Assembly (NCBI GenBank): GCA_029953675.1
Contig: JAMWBK010000008.1
Coordinates: forward strand, 1-64,000
DNA length: 64,000 nucleotides
Direction of reading: 5' to 3'
Source of the DNA: Rhodosorus marinus
Lineage: Eukaryota > Rhodophyta > Stylonematophyceae > Stylonematales > Stylonemataceae
In this document: in pieces, positions 39,132 to 50,127 of the stretch
Position numbering within the stretch: position 1 is the first letter of the stretch
How the letters are laid out: the number at the start of each line of letters is the position of its first letter
Notes under the pieces: generated by a model
The model's input: only the letters and a program-made list of their open reading frames with translations
Told to the model about the DNA's origin: nothing
Database searches by the model: none
Translations under genes and position numbers: made by a program

Positions 39132-39151
39132 CCCCAGACTAACGTAACCCC
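39132..39151. repeat. Interstitial telomere unit (C-rich)
   Basis: TAACCCCAGACTAACGTAAC followed by the antisense A4 3' end. Confidence 0.85.
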
Positions 39152-40832
39152 GTAGCCTTTATTGGGCAGCTACCTAATGTAGCGCATCACACGATCACTA
39201 CGTACGCACTAACCAAACCTGGACTCCCTGTCCAGGAGTCTCATCTAAATTCTACTTAGGGGGAAATATCGGTCTATCTGCGCGATCTTTCTCGATCGCG
39301 TGTTCAACAAGCGCAGCATTGTGCTGCCACAAAATGCGGTTTAGTTGACCCCTCACCGACGATAGATGGGACTCACGATCATGCAGGTGCGCGCTCGCCG
39401 TTCGAAGAAATTCAAGGCTTGCCTGGCCCATTCGACCAAATGTCTCAAAAATGAACGGCACAAGAACCACATCTCGGTTTTGCCCCCTCAGCACTTCCTT
39501 ATAATGCAACGCCTTCGCTTGTTCGGCCTGTTTCGCAGCATACCCGCAGTTCCAGCTCGTATGTCTCAACTGATGCCTTTGAAGTGGCGATGTCACCATC
39601 ACATCCACCACGTACACGCATCCGCTCGTCGGGTGTCGTGCAACGATGTCTGGGCGAATTCCAGACCCGGCAAAGAACCCCTCAGGCTCTACTTGTATCT
39701 CCGTGAAACTCCATAGGTGTAACCATCGACTCAGTTCTACCTTTAGCTCGTCGTGCCTCTTGGTTCGCATCCCTGATGAGGTCCTGCAGTGGTGCAGCCG
39801 CTGGATCCCACGCACATCGTGTGGTTGCTCGCAGACCGTGCATGTGTGTGACCGCCCTAGTCCTTGCAGTGGTAGCCCTAGAAGCATCCGCATGCTCCAC
39901 AACATCTCATTTCGCGTCAACTGCCGCGGCCCTGTACTAGGACAGTCGCGTAGCCAGACCCCGCACCCCGTTCCAGATGCCGATCGGATCCTCGCCCGGT
40001 CTAGGTCGTCCAGTGTTGAATCTCCAGTAAGCTCCTCAAAGGCTTGTCGGTGACACTCTCGAGAGAGCGTTTTTTGGATCGGACCGTCAAACCTTTGGGT
40101 ACCTCCTGTGTCTTCCGCTGTGCCTTCCGCCGAGTCCTCCAGCGGTTGCCAATCGGCCAGCCTCTGGATCGGTGCACTGGTCGTCGCTGGCAAACGTCGT
40201 CTAATTGCGCGACTTGCCTCCACCAGTTGCCAAGCAAGTCCATCAGTTGTCCATCCAAGTCGCACCCGTCGCAGCGATTCTCCTTGTGCTGCCGCAATAC
40301 ACTCCTGGGAAAGCCGTTCGAGGTAGCGTGATTCAGTGGTGTTCTCTTACAGGCTTTGTTTCCACCCTGCATGGAAGGCAACTGGTTGAATTCTCGTGCG
40401 CGTGGCAAAGCCAAGTCCTCCCCATCGACATGGGAGTCGAATCTGTTTCTCAACCGCTGCAGCCTTACGTGCGGTGATATCCTGGTGTTGACATAGGCCT
40501 CCACACAAGCCTTCAAGCTCCGAGAGGGTGATCGCGTCCGCCTCGCGGGCAACGGTACGTCCAAGGGGGTACGCCAGCCCACGTGTATGATAATCGAGCC
40601 TTGTGCCTGCGCAGTACCGAAAGAGGGCCAGCTTGACTTGGAGTTCAGCATCGGGGAGTCGCTGAATCGATTTGACCAGGTTCGCATGTCGCGTTTGAAT
40701 AGCTCGACATTCTTCTTCCGCAAACACCCGAGTTCCAATTGGTATGGAGTACAACGTAGTCCCGGCGCGAGTCACTTGAATCTCAGGGATATCCAGGTTA
40801 ATCACCCTCGGCGTGTCCAGTCGTGGTGCGTA
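39152..40832 (-). pseudogene. Family A element, lineage A4 copy 2: post-RT to 3' end, one nonsense mutation
   Basis: Near identical to A4 copy 1 (25418-26925) but extends further 5', to DTPRVINLDIPEIQVTRAGT. The frame is open from 40832 to 39252 except for a TAA near 40349, where copy 1 has CAA (KQSLQENTT). The zinc motif CTVCEQPH and RLE core RPD-x14-D are intact. The A-run that is damaged in copy 1 has six A here. The 3' UTR carries the GACTCC/GGAGTC hairpin and AATAAAGGCTAC. Confidence 0.85.
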
Positions 40833-40865
40833 TAGTCTGGGGTAACCCCAGACTAACGTAACCCC
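40833..40865. repeat. Head-to-head telomere junction
   Basis: TAGTCTGGGG (G-rich) meets ACCCCAGACTAACGTAACCC (C-rich) on the same strand around 40844. The arms AGTCTGGGGT and ACCCCAGACT form a palindrome with a one-base centre. This polarity is what an end-to-end fusion of two telomeres leaves. Confidence 0.8.
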
Positions 40866-41160
40866 TGGAGCTTCAAAAATGTATGGACCGAACATTATGA
40901 ACATGGGAAACACACGAGCAGGAAAGATCGCAAGCAAGGATGTGACTGCCACCAACAACAAGATCCTGTGGGAGAAGACCCAGGAACTTGTGGGTGTATA
41001 GGCCTCTGTGAATTTTCCGTTGTCTTGTGGGGTTCTTTGTTAATATTCCGTGCAAATTAAATACAGTATCGACAAGTAAACGGTTTGCAAGCAGCAACTT
41101 CACCGAGGGGTGAACCTGTTCCGTCTCCACGCCGGCAGTGCTATGTGCTACGATGCTTCT
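40866..41160 (+). pseudogene. Duplicated 3' end of the SDR gene
   Basis: Repeats 44237-44530 almost exactly: GASKMYGPNIMNMGNTRAGK to the stop, then the 3' flank through CGGCAGTGCTATGTGC. It starts directly at the C-rich telomere repeat. The first 250 codons of the gene are absent, so it is non-functional. It reads like a chromosome broken inside the gene and capped. Confidence 0.9.
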
Positions 41161-41801
41161 AGTCACAGAGAACCTCGGCCCCACTTCGAGGAAATGATCG
41201 CCAGGTGTAGAATATAACTATCCTATGCACGTATCTTAGATTTAACGTGGAGATCCATCACCGTCAACCTTGAAGACCTTCCGCTCTTGGAGAGGATGAT
41301 TTGCCCTATCGAAAAGGTACTGGGGATCGTGAAGCGATGCCGTGTGACCACACTTACTAAGCTGTTTCCTATTCGAAATTGATCGACGATGACGGACAGT
41401 CCTACATTTTAATGGAATGCAATGAACTCGGGAAACTTAAGCTTCAAGGACCTTGCCTTCGGACCTTCTCCTGAACGTCGTCATTGGCCATGCGAAAAGA
41501 GTTCGAACTGACACAACCGACGAACCAATGTAACTTTATTTCCTGTACTAGGTGTCACTACTGACCCTACCGAAAAATAAAAGCATATACATTTGCCCCG
41601 CCAGCACACAGTAGACAGAAAACTCACAAAAATACAAATTGCAATTTCGGAAGAAAATCGGAGAAAACTACAGAGATTTCGGCTCATAGCAACGGCATGA
41701 AGGAATTTATTACAAATATGATTTCTTACAAAAGAGCAGAACTTTCGTCGTCTGAGCAAGGTCAGCTTAATTCCTTCTTCTAATTCCATAAAGCTAATCC
41801 C
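41161..41801. other. Non-coding DNA
   Basis: No coding, RNA or element feature recognised between the duplicated SDR end and a family C copy. Confidence 0.4.
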
Positions 41802-42305
41802 GGGTCACCCGTTGCAGATTACCCGGGTCTGAGCCGATTGTGGAGCTCACGCACTGATGTGATTAAACATAGCCTCACCTGGGGCCAGCACAGTGCCGTT
41901 CACCCAATCTTGCTCAACTCTCCCCTCACACCGCCTACCACCACTGCTCGCCTCCGCGGCATGGGAGGCCATCTATCGCACTTGTGGTTAACCACGCTGC
42001 CATCGTCACTGGGTCACCGTCTCGATGCCTTCCAGTTCCGCTCTGCCGCACGGATCTACCTCGGTTTGCCACAAGCTCCGTGGAACTCTAATCGGCCGTC
42101 TTTCTGTCAGGGATGTGAGAGTCGGATTGATGCTTGTGGTTACTTGGAACTTTTGCGGGGTTTAAGCGTCTCTCTGTGGCCCTACTTGAGCAGCATGCTT
42201 GCTCAGGCGCGCCATAGGCGCCTGGGTTTGCACGCTTCCCTAGCTAGTTCTTAGACCCTTTTCACGCCTTGCGTAGCGCTTCAGGCTATATGCTAATAAA
42301 GCCAG
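41802..42305 (+). pseudogene. Family C fragment with in-frame deletion of the RLE core
   Basis: Reads PGSPVADYPGLSRLWSSRTD, LPSSLGHRLDAFQFRSAAR and CQGCESRIDACGY, then jumps to LRGLSVSLWPYLSSM and the C terminus. The RLE core and about 130 further residues are missing, yet the frame stays open to 42254. 5'-truncated. The 3' UTR GCGTAGCGCTTCAGGC is present; the tail is AATAAAGCC here. Confidence 0.8.
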
Positions 42306-42660
42306 CCATTTAAACCTCTAATTCTATTAGCAAAGAATGTTGTACCCCCTTACGAACGGATACCCAATTCTTAATATATATAGAAAAGAAAGGTTAAATT
42401 CGAGTTTACGCAAGTTTTACCACCGATCCCCCACCCCACCGTCCGAAAATTGTCGCGAAGAAAGATCCGACGGATTTTTAGAGAAGCATTTAAAAATGAA
42501 ACATATTCTATAGCTCCATGTATTTTGTATTGGAGAAACTTTTTCTTCGTAAACGAGATTCGTCTTCGGAACGTTCCACTTGCATTTTGTTTTGTGTGAT
42601 GGGGATCGTACTCCTGTGGGATTAAATTAAATAGGAAGGCTCTTGAGAAGGGTTTGTAAC
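42306..42660. other. AT-rich non-coding DNA
   Basis: Nothing recognised. Confidence 0.4.
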
Positions 42661-42664
42661 CTGA

Positions 42665-43327
42665 GAGAATCCTGTTTATTAAAAAAAACAATCTTCATGT
42701 TGATTGCGCGTCCGGTCCTGCAAATGTTGCTTATGAAAGCTCCTCATTCCGAAAACCTATACAAAACGACAGGATTAAATGAATATCAAGGGAGAAATAG
42801 TGTCTATATATGTACTGAATTTCCATTACTTTCCCGCTCATCGTCTGATGAGCAGGAAAGCTACTTTCATAATCAACAATTGCAGGACCGGAAGCGCAAT
42901 CGAACATGAAGATTGTTTTTGCTCTTTTATCAGGATCGAGATGGTGCTGAAGTATCGAACTCACCAACATCTTCTGGTACGACAGAATTTGTCTTCCTTT
43001 CCTGCTTCCGTTCTGGGAACTGGTGAAACCGTTGATTTGCCCAGTTCCTATTGAATCTAATCATTCATGTTGATCGCGCTTCCGGTCCTGCAAATGTTGC
43101 TTATGAAAGCTCCTCATGCCGAAAACCCATACAAAACGACAGGATTAAATGAATATCAAGGGAGAAATCGTGTCCATATATGAAAAGAATTTCCATTACT
43201 TTCCCGTTCATCATCTGATGAACAGGAAGGCTACTTTCATAATCAACAATTGCAGGACCGGAAGCGCAATCAACATGAAGATTGTTTTTGCTCTTTTGCA
43301 CAAAAAGAGCAAAAACAATCTTCATGT
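42665..43327. mobile_element. MITE-like element with ~55-bp terminal inverted repeats, two copies and a stub
   Basis: 42670-42925 and 43055-43300 are about 90% alike. Each begins CTTCATGTTGATTGCGC.TCC and ends with its reverse complement, with further matching inward (GGTCCTGCAA...TTATGAAAG), so the terminal inverted repeats are about 55 bp. A third left end starts at 43303 and is cut off. There is no coding capacity. Length and structure fit a miniature inverted-repeat transposable element. Target-site duplications are not clear. Confidence 0.65.
43274..43326. other. Perfect 24-bp hairpin upstream of the SDR gene
   Basis: Arms CATGAAGATTGTTTTTGCTC TTTT and its exact complement, loop GCACA. 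It forms where the right end of one MITE-like copy meets the left end of the next. It lies about 25 bp upstream of a TATA-like box. Confidence 0.75.
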
Positions 43328-43349
43328 CTATGAGCACATACCTGAAGGG

Positions 43350-43356
43350 TATAAAT
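43350..43356 (+). promoter_or_regulatory. TATA-like box of the SDR gene
   Basis: TATAAAT, 122 bp before the ATG, just downstream of the MITE-derived hairpin. Position is plausible for a core promoter; no other evidence. Confidence 0.4.
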
Positions 43357-43477
43357 GCTCAAGATGTGGAGTGCTTTTCGTGGGCTTGGCGAGGGGACAA
43401 CGTATCGGACAAGAGCAATACAGAGTACGGATCAACTGTATTAAAGTTTTTGGGGAAATTGTGATATATGGGAGAAG

Positions 43478-44374
43478 ATGGGTTTCGATTTCAACAAGAT
43501 ACCGGATCAGAGCGGGAAAGTCGCGATTGTTACCGGATCGAATATCGGCATTGGGTTCTCTACCGCAAAGTACCTCGTGCTTAACAACGCACACGTTATC
43601 ATCGCGTCGCGAACCCCGAAGAAGGGACTTGATGCAGTAGCGGAGCTCAAGAAGATGAAGCCTGATGCCAAGGTGGAGTTCATGCAGCTGGATTTAGCGA
43701 ATTCGGATAGCATAAGATCGTTTGCAAACGCGTTTATCGAGAAAGGACTGCCGCTTCACCTTCTCGTCAACAACGCCGGTGTAGGGGGGGTCCCACATTC
43801 CAAGACCGTGGATGGCTATGAAGTAACGCTAGGGACAAACCATTTGGGGACGTACCTACTAACGATTCTACTGTTAGACACGCTGAAGAAGTCGGCTCCT
43901 GCAAGGGTGGTCACAGTGTCGTCACTGATGGCGAACATGTCAAAGGCCGACCTAGATGATGTGGCGGGAAGGAGCTACGAGAAGAGCGGTCTTGATGTGT
44001 ATGGGACTAGCAAGCTGTACAACGTTATGTTCGCGCAAGAGCTTGATAATCGCGTGCGGGCGGACGGAGTAAGGTCGTTTGTGGTACAACCCGGTGTTGC
44101 AAAATCGGATTTGCTGAGAAAGGCAGAAACGAGCGCGGTGACAAGGATTACGAAGGGGATGAAGTTCATGATGCAGGCTCCTGACAAAGGTGCAATTTCC
44201 ACCCTGTACGCAGCAACATCGGACGAGGTGCTCGCTACTGGAGCTTCAAAAATGTATGGACCGAACATTATGAACATGGGAAACACACGAGCAGGAAAGA
44301 TCGCAAGCAAGGATGTGACTGCCACCAACAACAAGATCCTGTGGGAGAAGACCCAGGAACTTGTGGGTGTATAG
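43478..44374 (+). CDS. Short-chain dehydrogenase/reductase (retinol dehydrogenase-like)
   Basis: A complete intronless 298-residue classical-type SDR, an NAD(P)-dependent oxidoreductase. The cofactor loop is TGSNIGIG at residues 19-26; NNAG is at 98-101, the catalytic Ser region VSS at 147-149, and Y175-x3-K179 (YGTSK). The overall pattern (IVTGSNIGIGFSTAKYL, LHLLVNNAGV, VQPGV) is closest to the retinol dehydrogenase 11-14 / WWOX-like group, whose members use retinoid, steroid or other lipid substrates; the substrate here cannot be told. There is no signal peptide or membrane anchor. The start is the first ATG. It stands alone between repeat blocks, and its 3' end is duplicated at 40866. Confidence 0.9.
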   Translation: MGFDFNKIPDQSGKVAIVTGSNIGIGFSTAKYLVLNNAHVIIASRTPKKGLDAVAELKKMKPDAKVEFMQLDLANSDSIRSFANAFIEKGLPLHLLVNNAGVGGVPHSKTVDGYEVTLGTNHLGTYLLTILLLDTLKKSAPARVVTVSSLMANMSKADLDDVAGRSYEKSGLDVYGTSKLYNVMFAQELDNRVRADGVRSFVVQPGVAKSDLLRKAETSAVTRITKGMKFMMQAPDKGAISTLYAATSDEVLATGASKMYGPNIMNMGNTRAGKIASKDVTATNNKILWEKTQELVGV

Positions 44375-44514
44375 GCCTCTGTGAATTTTCCGTTGTCTTG
44401 TGGGGTTCTTTGTTAATATTCCGTGCAAATTAAATACAGTATCGACAAGTAAACGGTTTGCAAGCAGCAACTTCACCGAGGGGTGAACCTGTTCCGTCTC
44501 CACGCCGGCAGTGC

Positions 44515-45532
44515 TATGTGCCACGATGCCTCGCATACGAGTTTGGAAGAAATCTGGCACGCGAGGCCGACGTGATGACCAGATATCACCTGGAAATTCT
44601 CTTCGGAGGTCTCGCTACGACAGCTGTAGAGGACAATGAGTACGCAGAGCTGATCTCGGACCAAATCGCTCTGCCCTGCCGCTGGGGAGGTTTGGGTTTC
44701 GCTACTCGAAAGCGCGTCCAACCCATCGCGTTTTACTCGTCATGGAGAAACACCTTCCGGAACAATGAAGATGAATGGCCATACCTGACTGAACTAGAGC
44801 GGGAGGTTACGGCAGAACGCTCACAAGACACATACGAGCCGATGGATCAACGATGGTCGACTGCACAGCTGCCGGACCAGATCTGTGCATCGTCGCGAGC
44901 AATACAACGGAGGCTCGGACCAGAAACCCCGCCGCGGATCTTGGCACTGACTACCCTGCAACAACCGCGAGAAACATGTCTTCGAAGCGCACCGGGCGAG
45001 ACTGCAGCTTGGAATAATGGTTCAATACAACAAACCCTCTCTCGAGAGGCACACCATTGTGCATTCCAAAAGCTGGTCACCAACCCACGAATCTCCCCTG
45101 AAAACCGAGCTCGAATACGGTCTGCCGCGGGATCCGGGTCGGGAGTCTGGCTACGTGAAATACCAACGCTGACACCGAAAAAATTGAGTGCGGTTGAGAT
45201 GCAGGAAAACGTTCGACAACTGCTGGGTCTGCCAATTCCGGGATTGCGGACCACCGAGAAGTGCACTAGTTGCCGGAGTAAACACGGAAGGACTGGGGTA
45301 CAACGGTTGCATCACTGCCCAACATCAACTGGACTGTGGCAACGTAGGCATGACGAAATCTGCAGAGAGCTGGCACGGTGGCTAAGGCGATGGAACTTCA
45401 TGGACGTAGAGCAAGAACCTGAGGGGTACTTCGAGAACTACGGACTGAGACCTGATATCGTTGCTAGACATCCGAGGACCAAACAAAGGTATGCGCTGGA
45501 TGTGACGGTGGTGTCACCATTACGAACGAATG
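44515..45532 (+). pseudogene. Family A element, lineage A7 copy 2: thumb to RLE core
   Basis: 5'-truncated at RCLAYEFGRNLAREADVMTR. It reads without a break through LPCRWGGLGFATRKRVQP, GSGSGVWLREIPTLTPKK, the zinc motif CTSCRSKH...HHC and the RLE core RPD-x14-D, then stops at VTVVSPL where a family B 3' tail begins (45533). The tail, 3' UTR and telomere junction are missing. It begins 140 bp after the SDR stop; the joint CTATGTGC.ACGATGC is shared by host flank and element. Confidence 0.85.
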
Positions 45533-45575
45533 GTTTAATCGGAGGCTGAAAAAAACCCCCGAGGGGAAAAAAAGA

Positions 45576-48500
45576 CTAAGCGCGGCGAAGTACTCGCGCC
45601 TCCAACATCAAAGCGGCATTCATGCGCCACAGCAGGAAACTTAAGCGGGTAAACAACGATTGAAGACGGTCAGGGCGTTCGCGGAACAACTCCCGAAGCC
45701 AGCGAGAACCAACAGAGTCCATGAACCCAAAGCACTCAATGATCAGGGGTACCAAGCGATGTGCTAGTGCCGAAGCACGAACACCAGGGGAAGACAAAGC
45801 CCCCGCGTATTTGATCTCTTTGCGGCGTCTCATGCTGGCGGCGGCAGATCCACGGCGCTCCCCTGCAGCCGGGAGATAACGACTAGCTTGAGGGTTAGGA
45901 ACAGCAAGATCAACGTATGTGGTACGGCGGCTGTCGTCACAGGTGATCACCAGGTCGGCTACACGGCGTTCATCATTTTGAAAGTCCGCGACGGGTAAAG
46001 GTTTCTCACGTTCGATTTCCAGACCGGCTTGCCGGACTATAGGCCGAAGTTCCCGGTATAACAGGTTCAAGATCCGTGTATGGCGGCGGGTTCGAGCACC
46101 TTTCACCGCCGGGCAACTAGCGAGCAGGTGGGCGCCAAAATCTGCGTTGTCGTCAGTCTGAGAGCAGAGAGGGCACGACGAACCCATCTCGTACGGCCAA
46201 GGGGGCTGATGTAAGCCGAGGTATAAGCGCAGTGAAGTACGCACTTCGAAATCCGACAGTGTGAGTGGCGGAAAGGCTGGTACGGTCATGAGCCACTGAG
46301 AGCTAATAACCCCTCCAAGACTACGTAGGCGGGCGCGAGCGCGAGAAGATGAGACCATCTGCGCGAGGAGTCGGCCATATGCAGCACGGTGCAAGTCCCA
46401 AGAAAGGATACTTTGCAGCGCATCCGTGCGTGCTTGAGCTCGGCTCCCAGCGCGCTGGGAATCATCAGGAGGATCAACTGGAACTTCTTCTTCTGCGGCA
46501 ACCACTGGGTCAATCTCCCCTAGAACAGGTTCAGGCGCAGGACGAATCCCCGGGGTGGAGCCTCGAGAGCGGTCAAATACAGCTCGCCAGTCAGGAAGAC
46601 GGGGTTGAACGGTTTAGGGGAGACTAGTACAGGAATTCAGGGCGGTTTGGAGCTCCAGAAACAAGTCTTGGGCGCTTTCCGGTACGCTGGGAAGCAAGAC
46701 ACCCCGCGAGAGGCTCGCCATCAAATTGCGGAACCTCGAGATACCCAAGCTGCTCAAAGTGGGAAGTGCGGTTCCCCAGGCCCCTACTGCGGCTGCAGGT
46801 TGGACCACAACACGATTGCAGAGGCCCAGTCCCCCCAATCGCAATGGGAGGCCTACCTGGGCGCGCACAACATCACAGGTGGGTCGCGGCAGAGCGCTCA
46901 GCTCGTCGTCGAGAAAATACCCCAGGTCACGGAAACTTTCAGCATCCGCACGAGTGGCCAACCACCGGCCCCAATGAGTTGGAAGTGAGCGAAGCCAATA
47001 GGTTACCCGCTGACTGCAACAATACCGAAACAGCAACAACGAGCACTGGAGAAAGCCCAGAGGTAGCCGTCGAAGCTCTGCAACCAGCTGTCTGTGCTTA
47101 CCGAGGAGCTGCAGCAACTCGCCTTCAACGAAGGACGGCGACCCGTAGGGGATGCCTAAGTGGACAAAACCATCCGGTCTCCAAATATCCTGGAACGACG
47201 CAGGTACCTGCTGCTCTTGTGCAGCTACACCTCCCCAGTAGAACGATTTGTGATGATTAACCTCCAAGTCAACCCGCGAAGCCAAGGAGCGGAGACGATC
47301 ATAAGCGAGCGCTAGAGTATCGGGGGGCCCCAGGAGGCACACGTCGTCGTGGTATGCAACCGTACGAACCTGCGGGAATTCGGAGCGAAGACAAAGCAAG
47401 ACGAGTTGTAGTCCACAGGCATGTAGGAAAGGGGACAAGGGATCACCCTGTTGTACCCCTGTGCGCGCCGCAAACGTGTGTGAGGAAGCGCCAAGGGTGT
47501 CATAGGTAGCCCCACGACCAAGCGGAGAATAAAGTCTACTAACAAAGGGAAAGCCTACGGGGAAGACTTCGCGCACCACGTGCATGAGAGCCGGACGAGA
47601 GACGCGGTTGAACGCATTGATAAAATCTACAGAGAGGAGCCCAGAATCTGGGGAGTACGCCATTTCCGAACGGAGTAAAACAGACAACAACTCACAGCCA
47701 CCACGATAGCCCACGCCTAACTGCACGTGCCCAAAGAAACGGCGGGATTCGGGAACCAGGATTTTCACTAACCATCGCGCCGCCAATTTGCGGACCACCT
47801 CAACCAGGCCAATAGGGCGAATAGCAGGGCTCGAGGCCGTGTGACCGGGCTTCGAAAGCAGACACAACTGCGAACGCCCGGCCAAGAACCACGCACACTC
47901 ACACAGGGGATCACCATTCACAAGCGCTTCGACCACCAACGCCAACGCCTTCAAACCTTCATCACTTAAGAAACGGAGATATTCCACCCCCAGCCCCGAG
48001 GGCCCTGGGGAACGGCCCTTCGGAGCATCATGAACCAACTCACGCACCGCCTCCAGATTGACCACTAACCGCGCACTGGGATGTGGCGCGGCGCGGTACT
48101 CTTCCAACACTGATTCAAACGAAGAGCTGAGCGCTCTGCCGCGACCCACCTGTGATGTTGTGCGCGCCCAGGTAGGCCTCCCATTGCGATTGGGGGGACT
48201 GGGCCTCTGCAATCGTGTTGTGGTCCAACCTGCAGCCGCAGTAGGGGCCTGGGGAACCGCACTTCCCACTTTGAGCAGCTTGGGTATCTCGAAGTTCCGC
48301 AATTTGATGGCGAGCCTCTCGCGGGGTGTCTTGCTTCCCAGCGTACCGGAAAGCGCCCAAGAGTTGTTTCTGGAGCTCCAAACCGCCCTGAATTCCTGTA
48401 CTAGTTTCCCCGAAACCGTTCAACCCCGTCTTCCTGACTGGCGAGCTGTATTTGACCGCTCTCGAGGCTCCGCCCCGAGGATTCGTCCTGCGCCTGAACC

Positions 48501-50127
48501 TGTTCTAGGGGAGATTGACCCAGTGGTTGCCGCAGAAGAAGAAGTTCCAGTTGATCCTCCTGATGATTCCCAGCGCGCTGGGAGCCGAGCTCAAGCACGC
48601 ACGGATGCGCTGCAAAATATCCTTTCTTGGGACTTGCACCGTGCTGCATATGGCCGACTCCTCGCGCAGATGGTCTCATCTTCTCGCGCTCGCGCCCGCC
48701 TACGTAGTCTTGGAGGGGTTATTAGCTCTCAGTGGCTCATGACCGTACCAGCCTTTCCGCCACTCACACTGTCGGATTTCGAAGTGCGTACTTCACTGCG
48801 CTTATACCTCGGCTTACATCAGCCCTCTTGGCCGTACGAGATGGGTTCGTCGTGCCCTCTCTGCTCTCAGACTGACGACAACGCAGATTTTGGCGCCCAC
48901 CTGCTCGCTAGTTGCCCGGCGGTGAAAGGTGCTCGAACCCGCTACACGGATCTTGAACCTGTTATACCGGAAACTTCGGCCTATAGTCCGGCAAGCCGGT
49001 CTGGAAATCGAACGTGAGAAACCTTTACCCGTCGCGGACTTTCAAAATGATGAACGCCGTGTAGCCGACCTGGTGATCACCTGTGACGACAGCCGCCGTA
49101 CCACATACGTTGATCTTGCTGTTCCTAACCCTCAAGCTAGTCGTTATCTCCCGGCTGCGGGGGAGCGCCGTGGATCTGCCGCCGCCAGCATGAGACGCTG
49201 CAAAGAGATCAAATACGCGGGGGCTTTGTCTTCCCCTGGTGTTCGTGCTTCGGCACTAGCATATCGCTTGGTACCCCTGATCATTGAGTGCTTTGGGTTC
49301 ATGGACTCTGTTGGTTCTCGCTGGCTTCGGGAGTTGTTCCGCGAACGCCCTGACCGTCTTCAATCGTTGTTTACCCGCTTAAGTTTCCTGCTGTGGCGCA
49401 TGAATGCCGCTTTGATGTTGGAGGCGCGAGTACTTCGCCGCGCTTAGTCTTTTTTTCCCCTCGGGTTTTTTTTTTTCAGCCTCCGATTAAACCATTCGTT
49501 CGTTCGATTCAAACGAGGAGTCCCAAGGGGAGCCTCCCAAGGGGAGCCTTCCGAGGGAAAGAGCAAACGGAGCGGTGAAGAAAGATCATCGGAGTATGGA
49601 ACCACAGGTTGCCGCTGCTGGAGGATCCCGGCTGCCCGCCGCAGATCACCGCCTGCCACCGCGTGACGCGCCCAATTCTGTCGAGAAGACCTAAAAGCTG
49701 AGCGAGCACTAGGAGAAAAGGAAGAGAGAGAAGCGAAATGAAGACGTTCGAGGTCCTCAAAGTCGCCGGAAAGGAACATTTGCAGTTTTCGGCGAGGGTG
49801 GACCCGGCGAGGATGTGGGTTGAGGGGGACGGTAGAGGAGGTGAGCACGAGGCGGGGAAAAATGAACAAGAGTTCCCAGCGAAGAGAGCAGTGAGGGTTC
49901 GCGGCGACCTGCTGCCAGAGAAAATCCAACACCAATCCTAGGGGCTTATGAAGTCGACGAGGGAGCCGTACGGCCGTGCTCTGACGACAAAGGGGAAGGG
50001 AACCGTCCGGGTAGGAGGCGACAAGGTGCGAAAACCACGAGAGAACACGCTCATGCCAGGATAAGCGGTCACTGGTAAACAGGGGTAACCGGGACGACAC
50101 GCACGCGGAGGAGGAAGACTCAGACAT
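45576..50127 (-). pseudogene. Family B ORF2: reverse transcriptase + zinc motif + RLE, interrupted
   Basis: Starts MSESSSSACVSSRLPLFTSD at 50127 and continues to 49516, then past the inserted copy from 48111. RT boxes: LLSVDFINAFNRVSRPAL (A), GVQQGDPLSPFLHA (B), VAYHDDVCLLG (C). Then LPLRLGGLGLCNRVVVQP, zinc motif CPLC-x11-H-x4-C, and RLE core RRVADLVITCDDSRR with TYVD (AD-x14-D). Lesions: a 14-bp tandem duplication at 49521-49548 shifts the frame, and a TAA near 46616 replaces GAA (ETVQPRLPDW in other copies). Otherwise about 1050 codons are open. Confidence 0.85.
48112..49515 (+). mobile_element. Family B copy nested in family B, with 11-bp target-site duplication
   Basis: GATTCAAACGA at 48112-48122 and 49505-49515 brackets a 5'-truncated copy (48123-49504) starting at ELSALPRPTCDVV and ending in the tail CATTCGTTCGTTC. 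A 5-bp deletion near 48943 (between CGAACCCGC and TACACGG) breaks its frame. Its orientation is opposite to the host copy. The sequence is very close to the host B, so both belong to one recent burst. Confidence 0.9.

Noticed and set aside
46766-47260. Plus-strand ORFs opposite family B ORF2
   Set aside because: Shadow frames of a high-GC coding region; no motifs and not kept between copies.
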